DNA of 64,000 nucleotides from Labedaea rhizosphaerae (GTDB taxonomy: Bacteria; Actinomycetota; Actinomycetes; Mycobacteriales; Pseudonocardiaceae). The notes below the pieces were generated by a model, which had not been told where the DNA came from, did not search any database, and saw only the letters and a list, made by a program, of their open reading frames with translations. Made by a program: the position numbers and the translations under genes. Location of the stretch: contig NZ_SNXZ01000002.1 in assembly GCF_004362825.1 (NCBI RefSeq), positions 62,001 to 126,000 on the forward strand, read 5' to 3'. Positions 19,501 to 25,756 of this stretch are shown here, one piece after another; the first letter of the stretch is position 1, and each line of letters starts with the position of its first letter.

Positions 19501-20262
19501 CAGGTCGGCAACGAGGAGGTCGTCCCGGTGACCTACCGGGCCGGGCAGCACCTGACCGGCCGGTGGGCCACCGCGCCGTTCGGGCCGCGGCTGCCCGCGC
19601 TCCAGGCGGCCGACCAGGACGGCAAACCGCAGCCGTGGGTGTACCGCCAGGGCGACAAGGTGGTGGTGAACGTGCCCGTGTTCAGCGGCGCCGACCCGAC
19701 GCACGTCGACCTGGGGCTGCTCTCCGACACCGGCAGCACCACGCTGCTGCGCGACGGCAAGCCGGTGGACACCAGCGACGTGCCCGGCATCGGCCAGTTC
19801 GACGTCCCCGCCGCCAAGGGTGACTACAAGCTGGTCGTCGACGGCACCCGCACCGCGACGAGCTGGCCGTTGTCGCCGAAGGTGCACGCCGAGTGGACCT
19901 TCGGCTCGGCGAGCACGCGCCCGGACCGGCGCAGCGCGGTGGACCTGCTGGACCTCGGGTTCGGCCTGCCGCTGGACCGGTTCGACGCGGCGCCGGCCGC
20001 TGGCCCGGTCAACGGCCGCGTCGTCGTGACCCACCAGGACGGCGCCGCGCAGCCGGGCATCAGGCAGGTCACCGTCGACGTCTCCTACGACGACGGCGGG
20101 ACCTGGCGGCCGGCCACCGTCGCCCGGCACGGCGGCCAGTGGACGGTCAGCATCCCGGCGGGCGGCAGCGCGGGCGGCTTCGCCACCGTGCGGGCGAGCG
20201 CCACCGACACCCGGGGCAACACCGTGTCGGAGACGCTCACCCGCGCGTACGCGTTGAGTTAG
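16519..20262 (+). CDS. Secreted S8 subtilase, second large paralogue
   Basis: A 1247-residue secreted protease with a signal peptide (RRTRSRLLLLAATALLSTGL and an A-x-A zone near residue 32) and a propeptide to about residue 200. The S8 catalytic residues are Asp231 (VLDTGIH), His263 (GHGTHVAST) and Ser438 (SGTSMATPH). The 800-residue C-terminal part has Ig-like and PA-like segments and ends in a WRP/WTV beta repeat like the neighbouring paralogue at 5.6-9.4 kb. Both share a PYAY... followed by xxDTTxx block. I chose the ATG at 16519 because GGAAGGA lies 10 bp upstream and the signal peptide starts there; an ATG at 16489 has neither. A perfect hairpin follows the stop. Confidence 0.92.
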   Translation: MRRTRSRLLLLAATALLSTGLAAAAVPTAQATPAPLGHSAGPVGTITLVTGDQVRFTRQGDTVRVLDAKAARHRESIRFARFTLNADEYVVPVDALGAFNSGRLDHRLFDVTTLVRQGMDDQHTDRVKVIVTGASGRTPRVAVPRGAQVTRDVPRLGVRALAAKKADATALWRELTGEHAGAPRAAVPSGQKIWLDGSVRSSLDQSVPLIGAPQAWQAGYTGQGVKVAVLDTGIHGDHPDLRGKVVATQNFSGTPDADDHAGHGTHVASTITGSGAASGGRYKGVAPGVRLLNGKVLDDNGFGDESGILAGMDWAVQQGAKVISMSLGGGPSDGTDVLSAEVDKLSASSNALFVVAAGNFGGTATVSGPAAADSALAVASTTKQDELSSFSSKGPRPGNFGLKPEIAAPGSDIVAARAPGTLAPYAVDANYASISGTSMATPHVSGAAAILASAHPDWTGQQLKAALMDSAKPLPGLDVFAEGAGRLDVASAVTQQVHTLTPELSVGQVGDADRPVVRQVGYANDSNAPVTLNLKLTAKRTGGATAPSGLFTVDTHRLTVPAHGTADATVTVTPATRSTGQYEGTLVATGAHLRLITPVAAQVRAQTHKVTVHAVQRNGKPATEYSALVALQDEATGTTVEATWSGDGFTADVPAGTYRVLGAIVDDSATFTPDTITEFATRLTVGAADTSTTVDAGQGKAATASVDDPTARPEDLSSIFAMASRVDGTDEQGFFVVQSNFVHQYVLSTRARPGLAFLYLGTWGVPNAAVTGIGGPRPYEAVSVIDNSDAGWHGDVTGPLVDIGEQTDPAKVGDVSGKVVLISPPTDEYPGEPPSQEAFTTLLTALKAKGARVVLSFDYIERLDILPVLQVYNANDVKALRDRIAAGYPQVHVVGRDYSPYAYFLYDTTSGALAAGKHWRFDKRAMATVDTTFRTPDPHPHFDAHLMHVSDPKLGVAGGFERQFLMPQHRVDYYTPGVQWSSFTGFAFSDEEQGQVGNEEVVPVTYRAGQHLTGRWATAPFGPRLPALQAADQDGKPQPWVYRQGDKVVVNVPVFSGADPTHVDLGLLSDTGSTTLLRDGKPVDTSDVPGIGQFDVPAAKGDYKLVVDGTRTATSWPLSPKVHAEWTFGSASTRPDRRSAVDLLDLGFGLPLDRFDAAPAAGPVNGRVVVTHQDGAAQPGIRQVTVDVSYDDGGTWRPATVARHGGQWTVSIPAGGSAGGFATVRASATDTRGNTVSETLTRAYALS

Positions 20263-20269
20263 GCGCTTC

Positions 20270-20305
20270 GCGGGCCGTGCGTCGCCTCCGTGGCGCACGG
20301 CCCGC
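20270..20305. terminator. Bidirectional hairpin between protease and sigma factor genes
   Basis: GCGGGCCGTGCG (20270-20281) pairs perfectly over 12 bp with 20294-20305, with a 12-base loop. It lies between two convergent genes, 8 bp after the protease stop and 14 bp beyond the sigma factor stop, so it can serve both. Confidence 0.78.
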
Positions 20306-20318
20306 ACCGGCGTCGCGG

Positions 20319-21293
20319 TCAGCGCTGGCTGACCGGCAGCGACCGCGGCAGGCCGAAGCGCGTCAACACGCCCTTCTCGAACGCGGTCATGGCGCTGATC
20401 CGCGCACCGGCGAGCGTGAGCACGTACAACCCGGTCCCGTGGCCGATGCCGTCGGCACCACGCAGGTAGGCCCCGAACGCCGGTTGCCCGTTGGCCCGGG
20501 TCGGCACCAGGTCGAACCGGCGCCCGGCGCCGAAAATGCGGCCGCAGAACGCGGCGGCCGGCTCCCGGCCCACGTACTCGAAGGGCACCGGCGGCATCGA
20601 GATGAAGACGTCGTCGGTCAGCAGGTCCACCAGGGCGTCGAGGTCCGCGGCTTCCCAGGCCCGGGCGAACCGCGCCACCACCGCATCCTCGGCGACCCGG
20701 CTCGGCGTCGGCTGCCGGGCCAGCGTCGCGCGGGCCCGTTTGAGGGCGCTGGTCACCGAGTCGACCGTGGCGTCAAGCATGTCGGCGACCTCGTCGGCGT
20801 GGAAGCCGAGCACGTCACGCAGCACCAGCACCGCGACCTGGCGCGGCGGCAACGTCTGCAACGCGGTGATGAACGCCAGCGAGATCGACTCGGCCTGCTC
20901 GAACCGGGCTTCCGGGCCGAGCGGTACGTCGAGCAGGGCGTCCGGGAACGGTTCCAGCCAGACGACCTCGCCGAGCCGGGTCGGCTCCGGCGGGTCGACC
21001 TGCGGGATGCTCCACTCCTTGGCCTGGCGGCGGCTCGACGCGCGGCGCGCGTTCAGGCACCGGTTGGTGGCGATCCGGTACAGCCACGTGCGGATCGAGG
21101 ACCGCTGCTCGAACCCGCCGATGGCCCGCCACGCGTCCAGCAGGGTGTCCTGCAAGGCGTCCTCGGCGTCCTGCAGCGAGCCGAGCATCCGGTAGCAGTG
21201 CACCAGCAACTCCGTGCGGTGCGGCTGGACCAGCGCGCGGAACGCCTCGCCGTCGCCGGCCCGCGCCTTCGACAGCAGCTCAGTGAGTTCCAT
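20319..21293 (-). CDS. ECF sigma factor with C-terminal NTF2/SnoaL-like domain
   Basis: A 324-residue extracytoplasmic-function sigma factor. Region 2 spans about residues 10-80 (HCYRMLGSLQDAEDALQDTLLDAWR, with RTWLYRIATNRCLN). Region 4 spans about residues 140-195 (LPPRQVAVLVLRDVLGFHADEVA). A roughly 120-residue NTF2/SnoaL-like domain follows (AWEAADLDALVDLLTDDVFISMPP). This fusion is typical of SigG/SigJ/ECF41-like groups, where the C-terminal domain tunes activity in place of a separate anti-sigma factor. The linker has WLEPFPDALL, as in the SigG-like subgroup. The ATG at 21293 has GGAGGCGACC upstream. It is divergent from a DHFR-like reductase gene, with a large palindrome between them. 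Confidence 0.88.
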   Translation of the reverse strand: MELTELLSKARAGDGEAFRALVQPHRTELLVHCYRMLGSLQDAEDALQDTLLDAWRAIGGFEQRSSIRTWLYRIATNRCLNARRASSRRQAKEWSIPQVDPPEPTRLGEVVWLEPFPDALLDVPLGPEARFEQAESISLAFITALQTLPPRQVAVLVLRDVLGFHADEVADMLDATVDSVTSALKRARATLARQPTPSRVAEDAVVARFARAWEAADLDALVDLLTDDVFISMPPVPFEYVGREPAAAFCGRIFGAGRRFDLVPTRANGQPAFGAYLRGADGIGHGTGLYVLTLAGARISAMTAFEKGVLTRFGLPRSLPVSQR

Positions 21294-21315
21294 GGTCGCC
21301 TCCTCACCCGGTATG

Positions 21316-21367
21316 GACACCGGCCGGACCACGAACTGGGCGCCCAGTTCGCGATCAGGCCGGTGTC
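21316..21367. promoter_or_regulatory. 52-bp near-perfect palindrome between divergent genes
   Basis: The two 26-bp half-sites match at 23 of 26 positions. The centre 21332-21351 (CGAACTGGGC and its complement) is perfectly palindromic, and the outer 10-mers GACACCGGCC / GGCCGGTGTC are symmetric about the same centre. It sits in the 113-bp region between the sigma factor and reductase starts, so it is well placed as an operator or a structured leader for both genes. Confidence 0.65.
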
Positions 21368-21406
21368 TACCCGGGGTGACAGTTTCGACCATGGAAGGAG
21401 AAGACG

Positions 21407-21997
21407 ATGGGCAAGATCGTCGCCTTCGAGAACGTGTCGCTCGACGGCACCACCCAGGACGCCACCGGTGAGGAGGGCTTCTGCAGCACCGACTGGCGTG
21501 ACACGCTCGCCCCGGCCGACCGCGAAGCCTGGAGCAAGCTCATCCTCGAGGACGCGCTCGGCGCGCGGGCCTTGCTGATGGGCAGGCGTTCCTACGAGTT
21601 CTTCGCCACCCGGTATCCGTCACGAACCAGCCCGTTGGCGGACGCGATGAACAGCATGCCCAAGTACGTCGTCTCCAGCACGCTCGAGGATCCCGGCTGG
21701 GCCAACTCGACCGTGCTGCGCGGCGACCCGATGACCGAGGTGACCAAGCTGAAGGAAGCGGTCGACGGCGAGATCCGCGTCTACGCCAGCGCGCACCTGC
21801 TGCACACCTTGCTCGACCACGACCTCGTGGACGAGCTGCGGCTGGCCGTGTTCCCGCTCCTGATGGGTGGCGGTGCCCGGTTCTTCGACCAGCAAAGCAA
21901 CCCGAAGCCGTTGCACCCCAAGCAATTGCGCCTGGTCGAGAGCCGTACGGTCGGCGACGCCCTCCTCCACCTGACCTACCGGCCGGCCCCACGGTGA
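21407..21997 (+). CDS. Dihydrofolate reductase family protein (RibD C-terminal-like)
   Basis: A 196-residue NADPH-binding reductase-fold protein. KIVAFENVSLDGTTQDATG is the usual entry of the actinobacterial DHFR-like/RibD-C group. LMGRRSYEFFATRYPS carries the cofactor-binding GRxxYE-type motif, followed by KYVVSSTLEDPGW and a VYASAHLLHTLLDHDLVDELRL segment. These proteins are not the essential folate enzyme, and their substrates are mostly unknown. It is divergent from the ECF sigma factor and possibly part of its regulon. It ends 8 bp before the convergent amine oxidase gene. Confidence 0.87.
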   Translation: MGKIVAFENVSLDGTTQDATGEEGFCSTDWRDTLAPADREAWSKLILEDALGARALLMGRRSYEFFATRYPSRTSPLADAMNSMPKYVVSSTLEDPGWANSTVLRGDPMTEVTKLKEAVDGEIRVYASAHLLHTLLDHDLVDELRLAVFPLLMGGGARFFDQQSNPKPLHPKQLRLVESRTVGDALLHLTYRPAPR

Positions 21998-22004
21998 GCC
22001 CTGG

Positions 22005-23909
22005 TCAGCAGTGGTGGCCCGGGCGCGGCAGGTCCAGGGCCGGGTTGGCGGCGAAGAAGGCCACCGGTTTGAGGTGGAAGCCCACCTTGGACACCGGCAT
22101 CACCGGCCAGTCCTCCGGCCGCGGCACGTGGTTCGCCCCGAACGTGTACCAGACCACGACGTCGGTGTCCTCGAGCGGTCGATCGGCCTGGGCGTACACC
22201 GCGAGCCCGTCGTCGTGGGGGCGCTGGTTGGGGTAGTCCCCGGAGGCGTAGCGCTGGGCGGGGTCGTAGGCCGTGACCCACAGGTGCCGGTAGGCGAACC
22301 CGGCCCGCCTGCTGGTCTGCGACCCGTCCTGCGCCAACGGGAGGATGTTCTCCCCCGGCGCCAGCTTGTACCCGACCGGGCGGCCGGTGTGGTGGCGCAC
22401 GGACGGGTTCACCACCGTCCAATAGCGACCGGCGAGCGGGTCGACGATCCGCTGTGCCTCGCTCTCGCGGGCCAGCAACCTGGGCCGTGCCGCGAAAGCG
22501 TTGTGGTGCGCGGTACCGGGCACGGCGACGGTGTCCACTTCGTACACGCTGTTGCGCTCGCCGTCGACGGTCATGTCCAGGCGCATGTTGAAGAAGTGCT
22601 GGTGGTTCGGTGCGTACAGGCCGGGAGCCAGCGCGGTGCCGAAGGCCGGTTCGTCGCCCTCGAACGCGCCGGTCGACACGATCCCGGTCAGCTTGACCTC
22701 GAACTCGATCGTGCCGTCGACGTAGAAGTACCAGAAGAAGCCGTAGTCGTAGTTGTTCGCCGTCGCCCAGCAGGACACGACGAGGCGACGCTGGCGGCGT
22801 GTCTCCACGTGACCGAGGTTGCCGTCGGTGTGCTTCCAGACGATGTTGTCGTCCTCTTCGTGGATGCAGATGGCGTTGGGCAGCGTGACCGGCGCGCCGT
22901 CGTCGTCGCACATCACGACGTCCAGGTAGCGGATCTCGCCCAGGCAGTCGCAGCCGAGCGCGAGCGAGTTCAGCCACGGCCCGATGCCGCCTTCGCCGAT
23001 GTCGAAGGCGTTCTTCACCCGCTGCGACGGGTTCGGGTCGCCGTAGGGCACGTACAGCTCGGACATCGACGCCCGGTACAGGATCGGCCGCACCCGGCCG
23101 TCGTCGACGTAGCCGACCTGGTGCAGCACAAGGCCTTCGCGCATCGTGTAGCCGATGTTCATGCGCCACTTCTGCCAGCGCAGCTCGTGGTCGTCGATGG
23201 TGAAGCTGGGCCCGTGCGGCTGGGTGATCTCCACCGGCCGCAGGTCGTCGCGCACAGCGGCGAACGCCGGCACGTTGTCCGGGTAGCCGTCGATCTCGCC
23301 GGTGACCAACTCCGGGATGTAGTTGCCGTGCCGCGGCGGCACCGCCACGACGCCGTGGTCGACCAGCTCGACGACCTCCATCCGGTCGATGTCGACCAGG
23401 GCCGTCAGCCCCTCGATGGGGTGGGCGTAGCGGTTGTCGAAACGCCCTTGCCGCACGTAGAACTGCGGGCGCATCAGACGCCGGGCCGGGTCCTCCGCCG
23501 GGCCCGTGTTGCCCGCGGCCCACAGGTCGATGGCCACCGCGTCGAGGTCGGTGATACCCCGCCGCTGCAAGGCTTCCCGGAAGGCAGGATCGCCGCGAAG
23601 CACCTCGTCGGCCGCGGCGAACTCGTCGCGGGAGAAGCCCGGCTGCGCCAGCGGGACCTCGCGCCAGGACACCAGTTCCGCCCGGCTGAGCGAGACGACG
23701 GCCTCGATCGTGGTCCGGCTGTCGCGGTCCCGCAGCACCACGAACGCTTCACGCTCGGCCGCCACCCCGTCGAGCACGGCCCGCTTCGACGGCTCGTGCA
23801 GCTCGACGCTGAGGAAGCGTACCGTGGCACCGAGTCCCTTGGCGCCCTTGAGGATCGCCGACGTCGCCGCGATCTCGTCGGCGGTGAGGGGTTCGAGGGG
23901 GTTGTTCAT
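22005..23909 (-). CDS. Copper amine oxidase (TPQ-dependent primary-amine oxidase)
   Basis: A 634-residue copper amine oxidase, close in length and spacing to the Arthrobacter globiformis enzyme. The TPQ precursor is Tyr387 in TANNYDYG, the catalytic base Asp303 lies in AFDIGEGG (84 residues before TPQ), and the copper ligands His436 and His438 lie in NHQHFFN, with the third His in ANHVPRPEDWP. The family oxidatively deaminates primary amines to aldehydes, releasing NH3 and H2O2; TPQ forms by copper-dependent self-processing. No signal peptide is visible, so it should be cytoplasmic. The ATG follows the small gene's TAA with no spacer (TAAATG), making it the last gene of the lanthipeptide transport/processing operon. 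It could act on the peptide, or it could be a co-opted catabolic enzyme. Confidence 0.93.
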   Translation of the reverse strand: MNNPLEPLTADEIAATSAILKGAKGLGATVRFLSVELHEPSKRAVLDGVAAEREAFVVLRDRDSRTTIEAVVSLSRAELVSWREVPLAQPGFSRDEFAAADEVLRGDPAFREALQRRGITDLDAVAIDLWAAGNTGPAEDPARRLMRPQFYVRQGRFDNRYAHPIEGLTALVDIDRMEVVELVDHGVVAVPPRHGNYIPELVTGEIDGYPDNVPAFAAVRDDLRPVEITQPHGPSFTIDDHELRWQKWRMNIGYTMREGLVLHQVGYVDDGRVRPILYRASMSELYVPYGDPNPSQRVKNAFDIGEGGIGPWLNSLALGCDCLGEIRYLDVVMCDDDGAPVTLPNAICIHEEDDNIVWKHTDGNLGHVETRRQRRLVVSCWATANNYDYGFFWYFYVDGTIEFEVKLTGIVSTGAFEGDEPAFGTALAPGLYAPNHQHFFNMRLDMTVDGERNSVYEVDTVAVPGTAHHNAFAARPRLLARESEAQRIVDPLAGRYWTVVNPSVRHHTGRPVGYKLAPGENILPLAQDGSQTSRRAGFAYRHLWVTAYDPAQRYASGDYPNQRPHDDGLAVYAQADRPLEDTDVVVWYTFGANHVPRPEDWPVMPVSKVGFHLKPVAFFAANPALDLPRPGHHC

Positions 23910-24053
23910 TTACACCTCATCGATTCGGTGGGCGTAGTCCCAGTGGCCGAGCGGGAACCCGTACAGCGGCGAAGACTCCAGGCGATCGGGCTCGGGTTCT
24001 CGGGCGGCGAGGATCTCCACCTCGTGAACAGGGTCAACGAGATCGGTCGTCAT
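23910..24053 (-). CDS. 47-residue small protein of the lanthipeptide operon
   Basis: A 47-residue acidic protein with no recognised family. Its ATG overlaps the upstream ABC gene stop (TGATG at 24051-24055), GGAGGTG precedes it, and its TAA abuts the amine oxidase ATG, so it is tightly coupled on both sides. The C-terminus SSPLYGFPLGHWDYAHRIDE-V aligns without gaps with the C-terminus of the upstream ABC protein: 11 of 21 positions are identical, and the DNA is also similar. That suggests origin by partial duplication of the transporter 3' end. It has no Cys, so it is not a second lanthipeptide core. Possible roles (accessory to the transporter or the oxidase, or a modified Tyr/Trp peptide) are speculation. 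Confidence 0.72.
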   Translation of the reverse strand: MTTDLVDPVHEVEILAAREPEPDRLESSPLYGFPLGHWDYAHRIDEV

Positions 24054-25756
24054 CACACCTCCTCCAATCTGCGGTCGGGGTTCCAGTGGCCGAGGAGATC
24101 CCGGTAAAGCGGGGACGTCTCCTGCAACGTGCGGTGGTCGCCGACCGCTGCGCCGGTGCCGTCGAGCACCAGCACGCGGCGCGCCCGCAAGGCCGAGCTC
24201 ACCCGGTGCGCGATCACGATCAGCGTGCCGCCGCGTTCGGCGAACGCCTCCTCGGCTCGGCGCTCGGCGACCGGATCGAGGTGGCAGGTGGCCTCGTCGA
24301 GCACCACGACCGGGGCCGGCGAGAGGTAGGCCCGCACCAGCGCGACCTGCTGGCGCTCCCCCGCCGACAGCTCCGCGGGCACCAGCGTCGCACCGACCCC
24401 GCCGATGCGGGCCACCAAGGCGTCCGCGCCGACGGCGGTGATGGCGTGGGCCACGCGCTCCGGATCGGCGTCCGGCGCGAGGTAGGTCAGGTTGTCCCAC
24501 ACGCCGCCCGCGAACACATAGGCCTCCTGCGGAATGAGGGTCCGCCCGCGGGCGAGCTGGTCGGCGGGCAGGTCGGCCACCGGCACGCCGCCGAGCAGCA
24601 CCGCGCCTTCGCCGGGGCGCAGCAGTCCGCAGAGCAGACCGGCCAGGGTCGACTTCCCGATGCCGCTGGGCCCGACGATGGCCAGGTGATCCCCCGGCGG
24701 CACGACGAGGTCGAGGTCGCGCAGCACCGGTTCGGCGTGCGGGCCGTAGGCGAAGGTGAGGCCACGCACGGCGAGTTCGTCGCCTTGGCCGGCGTGCGCG
24801 CGGGGTTCGGGTTCGGACGGGAGTTCGGCGGCGTCGAGGATGCGCCCGAGCGTGACGGCGTAGCGCAGGCCGCTGCCGCCGACCGCGGTCATGAGGTTGC
24901 GCAGCACCGGCTGGAGTCCGATGAGGACGTAGGTGAGCCCGCCCATCACCGCGCCCGCGGTGAGCCCCCGGCTGACCAGCCAGGGACCCGCGACGAGCAG
25001 GACGACCAGCGGCACCCAGCCGCCGAGGGCCAGGCAGAGGCTGCGCACGGCGGCGACCGTGGCGATCGCGCGCTCGGCGTCGGCCTGCGCCTCGATCGGC
25101 CCCTTGGTCATGGCCGCGGCGTGCTCCTCGGCGCCGGTGGCGGCGATGTCGCGGGTTCCGGCCAGCACCGCCCCCGCGGTGACGGCCAGCTGTTCGTCGG
25201 CGCGCACGGACCGGCGGAACCGGTCGGCCGCCATCCCCAGCGTGGCGAGGAAAGCGCCGAGCCCCAACAGGAACGGCGGCAGCAGCAACGCCACGATCAC
25301 CGGATCGACCGACAGCATGCCGATGACAACCCCGATGACCGTGACCAGGAATCCACGCAGCACCACGATGAGCCCGGCGTAGGTGTCCCGGACGATCTCG
25401 ACCTGGTGGGTGAGGCGGGCGATGGCGCCGTCGTCGGCCTTCCCGCGCACGGCATGACCGAGCGCCCCACCGACGACCTTGCGCACGAGCAGGTCCCGGA
25501 ACGGTTCGACGAGCCCGCCGAGCAGCCGGTACACCTGCCGCGACCCGATGGCGCCCAGGCCGGCGGCGACGAGCAACAACGCCAGCCAGCCGAGCCCGAC
25601 GGCCGGGCGGTCGGCGAGGAACCCGGAGTCGACGGCGTGCGCGACGGCGAGACCGGAGAGCGACGCGGGCAGCGCTTCTGGCACCGACCAGAGCAGCAAC
25701 GCCACGGCCGGCTTGCGGGGCATGGCGGCGACGCCGAAGGCGATCTCGCGCTTCAC
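24053..25756 (-). CDS. ABC half-transporter (membrane plus ATPase), second of pair
   Basis: A 567-residue exporter half: a six-helix transmembrane domain (residues about 15-290) followed by an ATPase domain. The ATPase has Walker A GPSGIGKST, a signature region ELSAGERQQVALVRAYL (LSGGQ-like with SAGER) and Walker B VVVLDEATCHLDP. Such pairs export peptides; the SapB cluster has the analogous RamA/RamB. It starts at GTG 25756, overlapping the stop of the first transporter (GTGA) with GGAGGTG upstream. Its last codons, Glu-Glu-Val-stop, contain the ribosome-binding site of the following small gene. It probably works as a heterodimer with the upstream half. Confidence 0.92.
   Translation of the reverse strand: MKREIAFGVAAMPRKPAVALLLWSVPEALPASLSGLAVAHAVDSGFLADRPAVGLGWLALLLVAAGLGAIGSRQVYRLLGGLVEPFRDLLVRKVVGGALGHAVRGKADDGAIARLTHQVEIVRDTYAGLIVVLRGFLVTVIGVVIGMLSVDPVIVALLLPPFLLGLGAFLATLGMAADRFRRSVRADEQLAVTAGAVLAGTRDIAATGAEEHAAAMTKGPIEAQADAERAIATVAAVRSLCLALGGWVPLVVLLVAGPWLVSRGLTAGAVMGGLTYVLIGLQPVLRNLMTAVGGSGLRYAVTLGRILDAAELPSEPEPRAHAGQGDELAVRGLTFAYGPHAEPVLRDLDLVVPPGDHLAIVGPSGIGKSTLAGLLCGLLRPGEGAVLLGGVPVADLPADQLARGRTLIPQEAYVFAGGVWDNLTYLAPDADPERVAHAITAVGADALVARIGGVGATLVPAELSAGERQQVALVRAYLSPAPVVVLDEATCHLDPVAERRAEEAFAERGGTLIVIAHRVSSALRARRVLVLDGTGAAVGDHRTLQETSPLYRDLLGHWNPDRRLEEV

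Noticed and set aside
23910-24053. The 47-residue protein as a second lanthipeptide precursor
   Set aside because: It has no Cys and no LxxLQ-type leader box, so class III ring formation is impossible; kept only as an unknown small protein.
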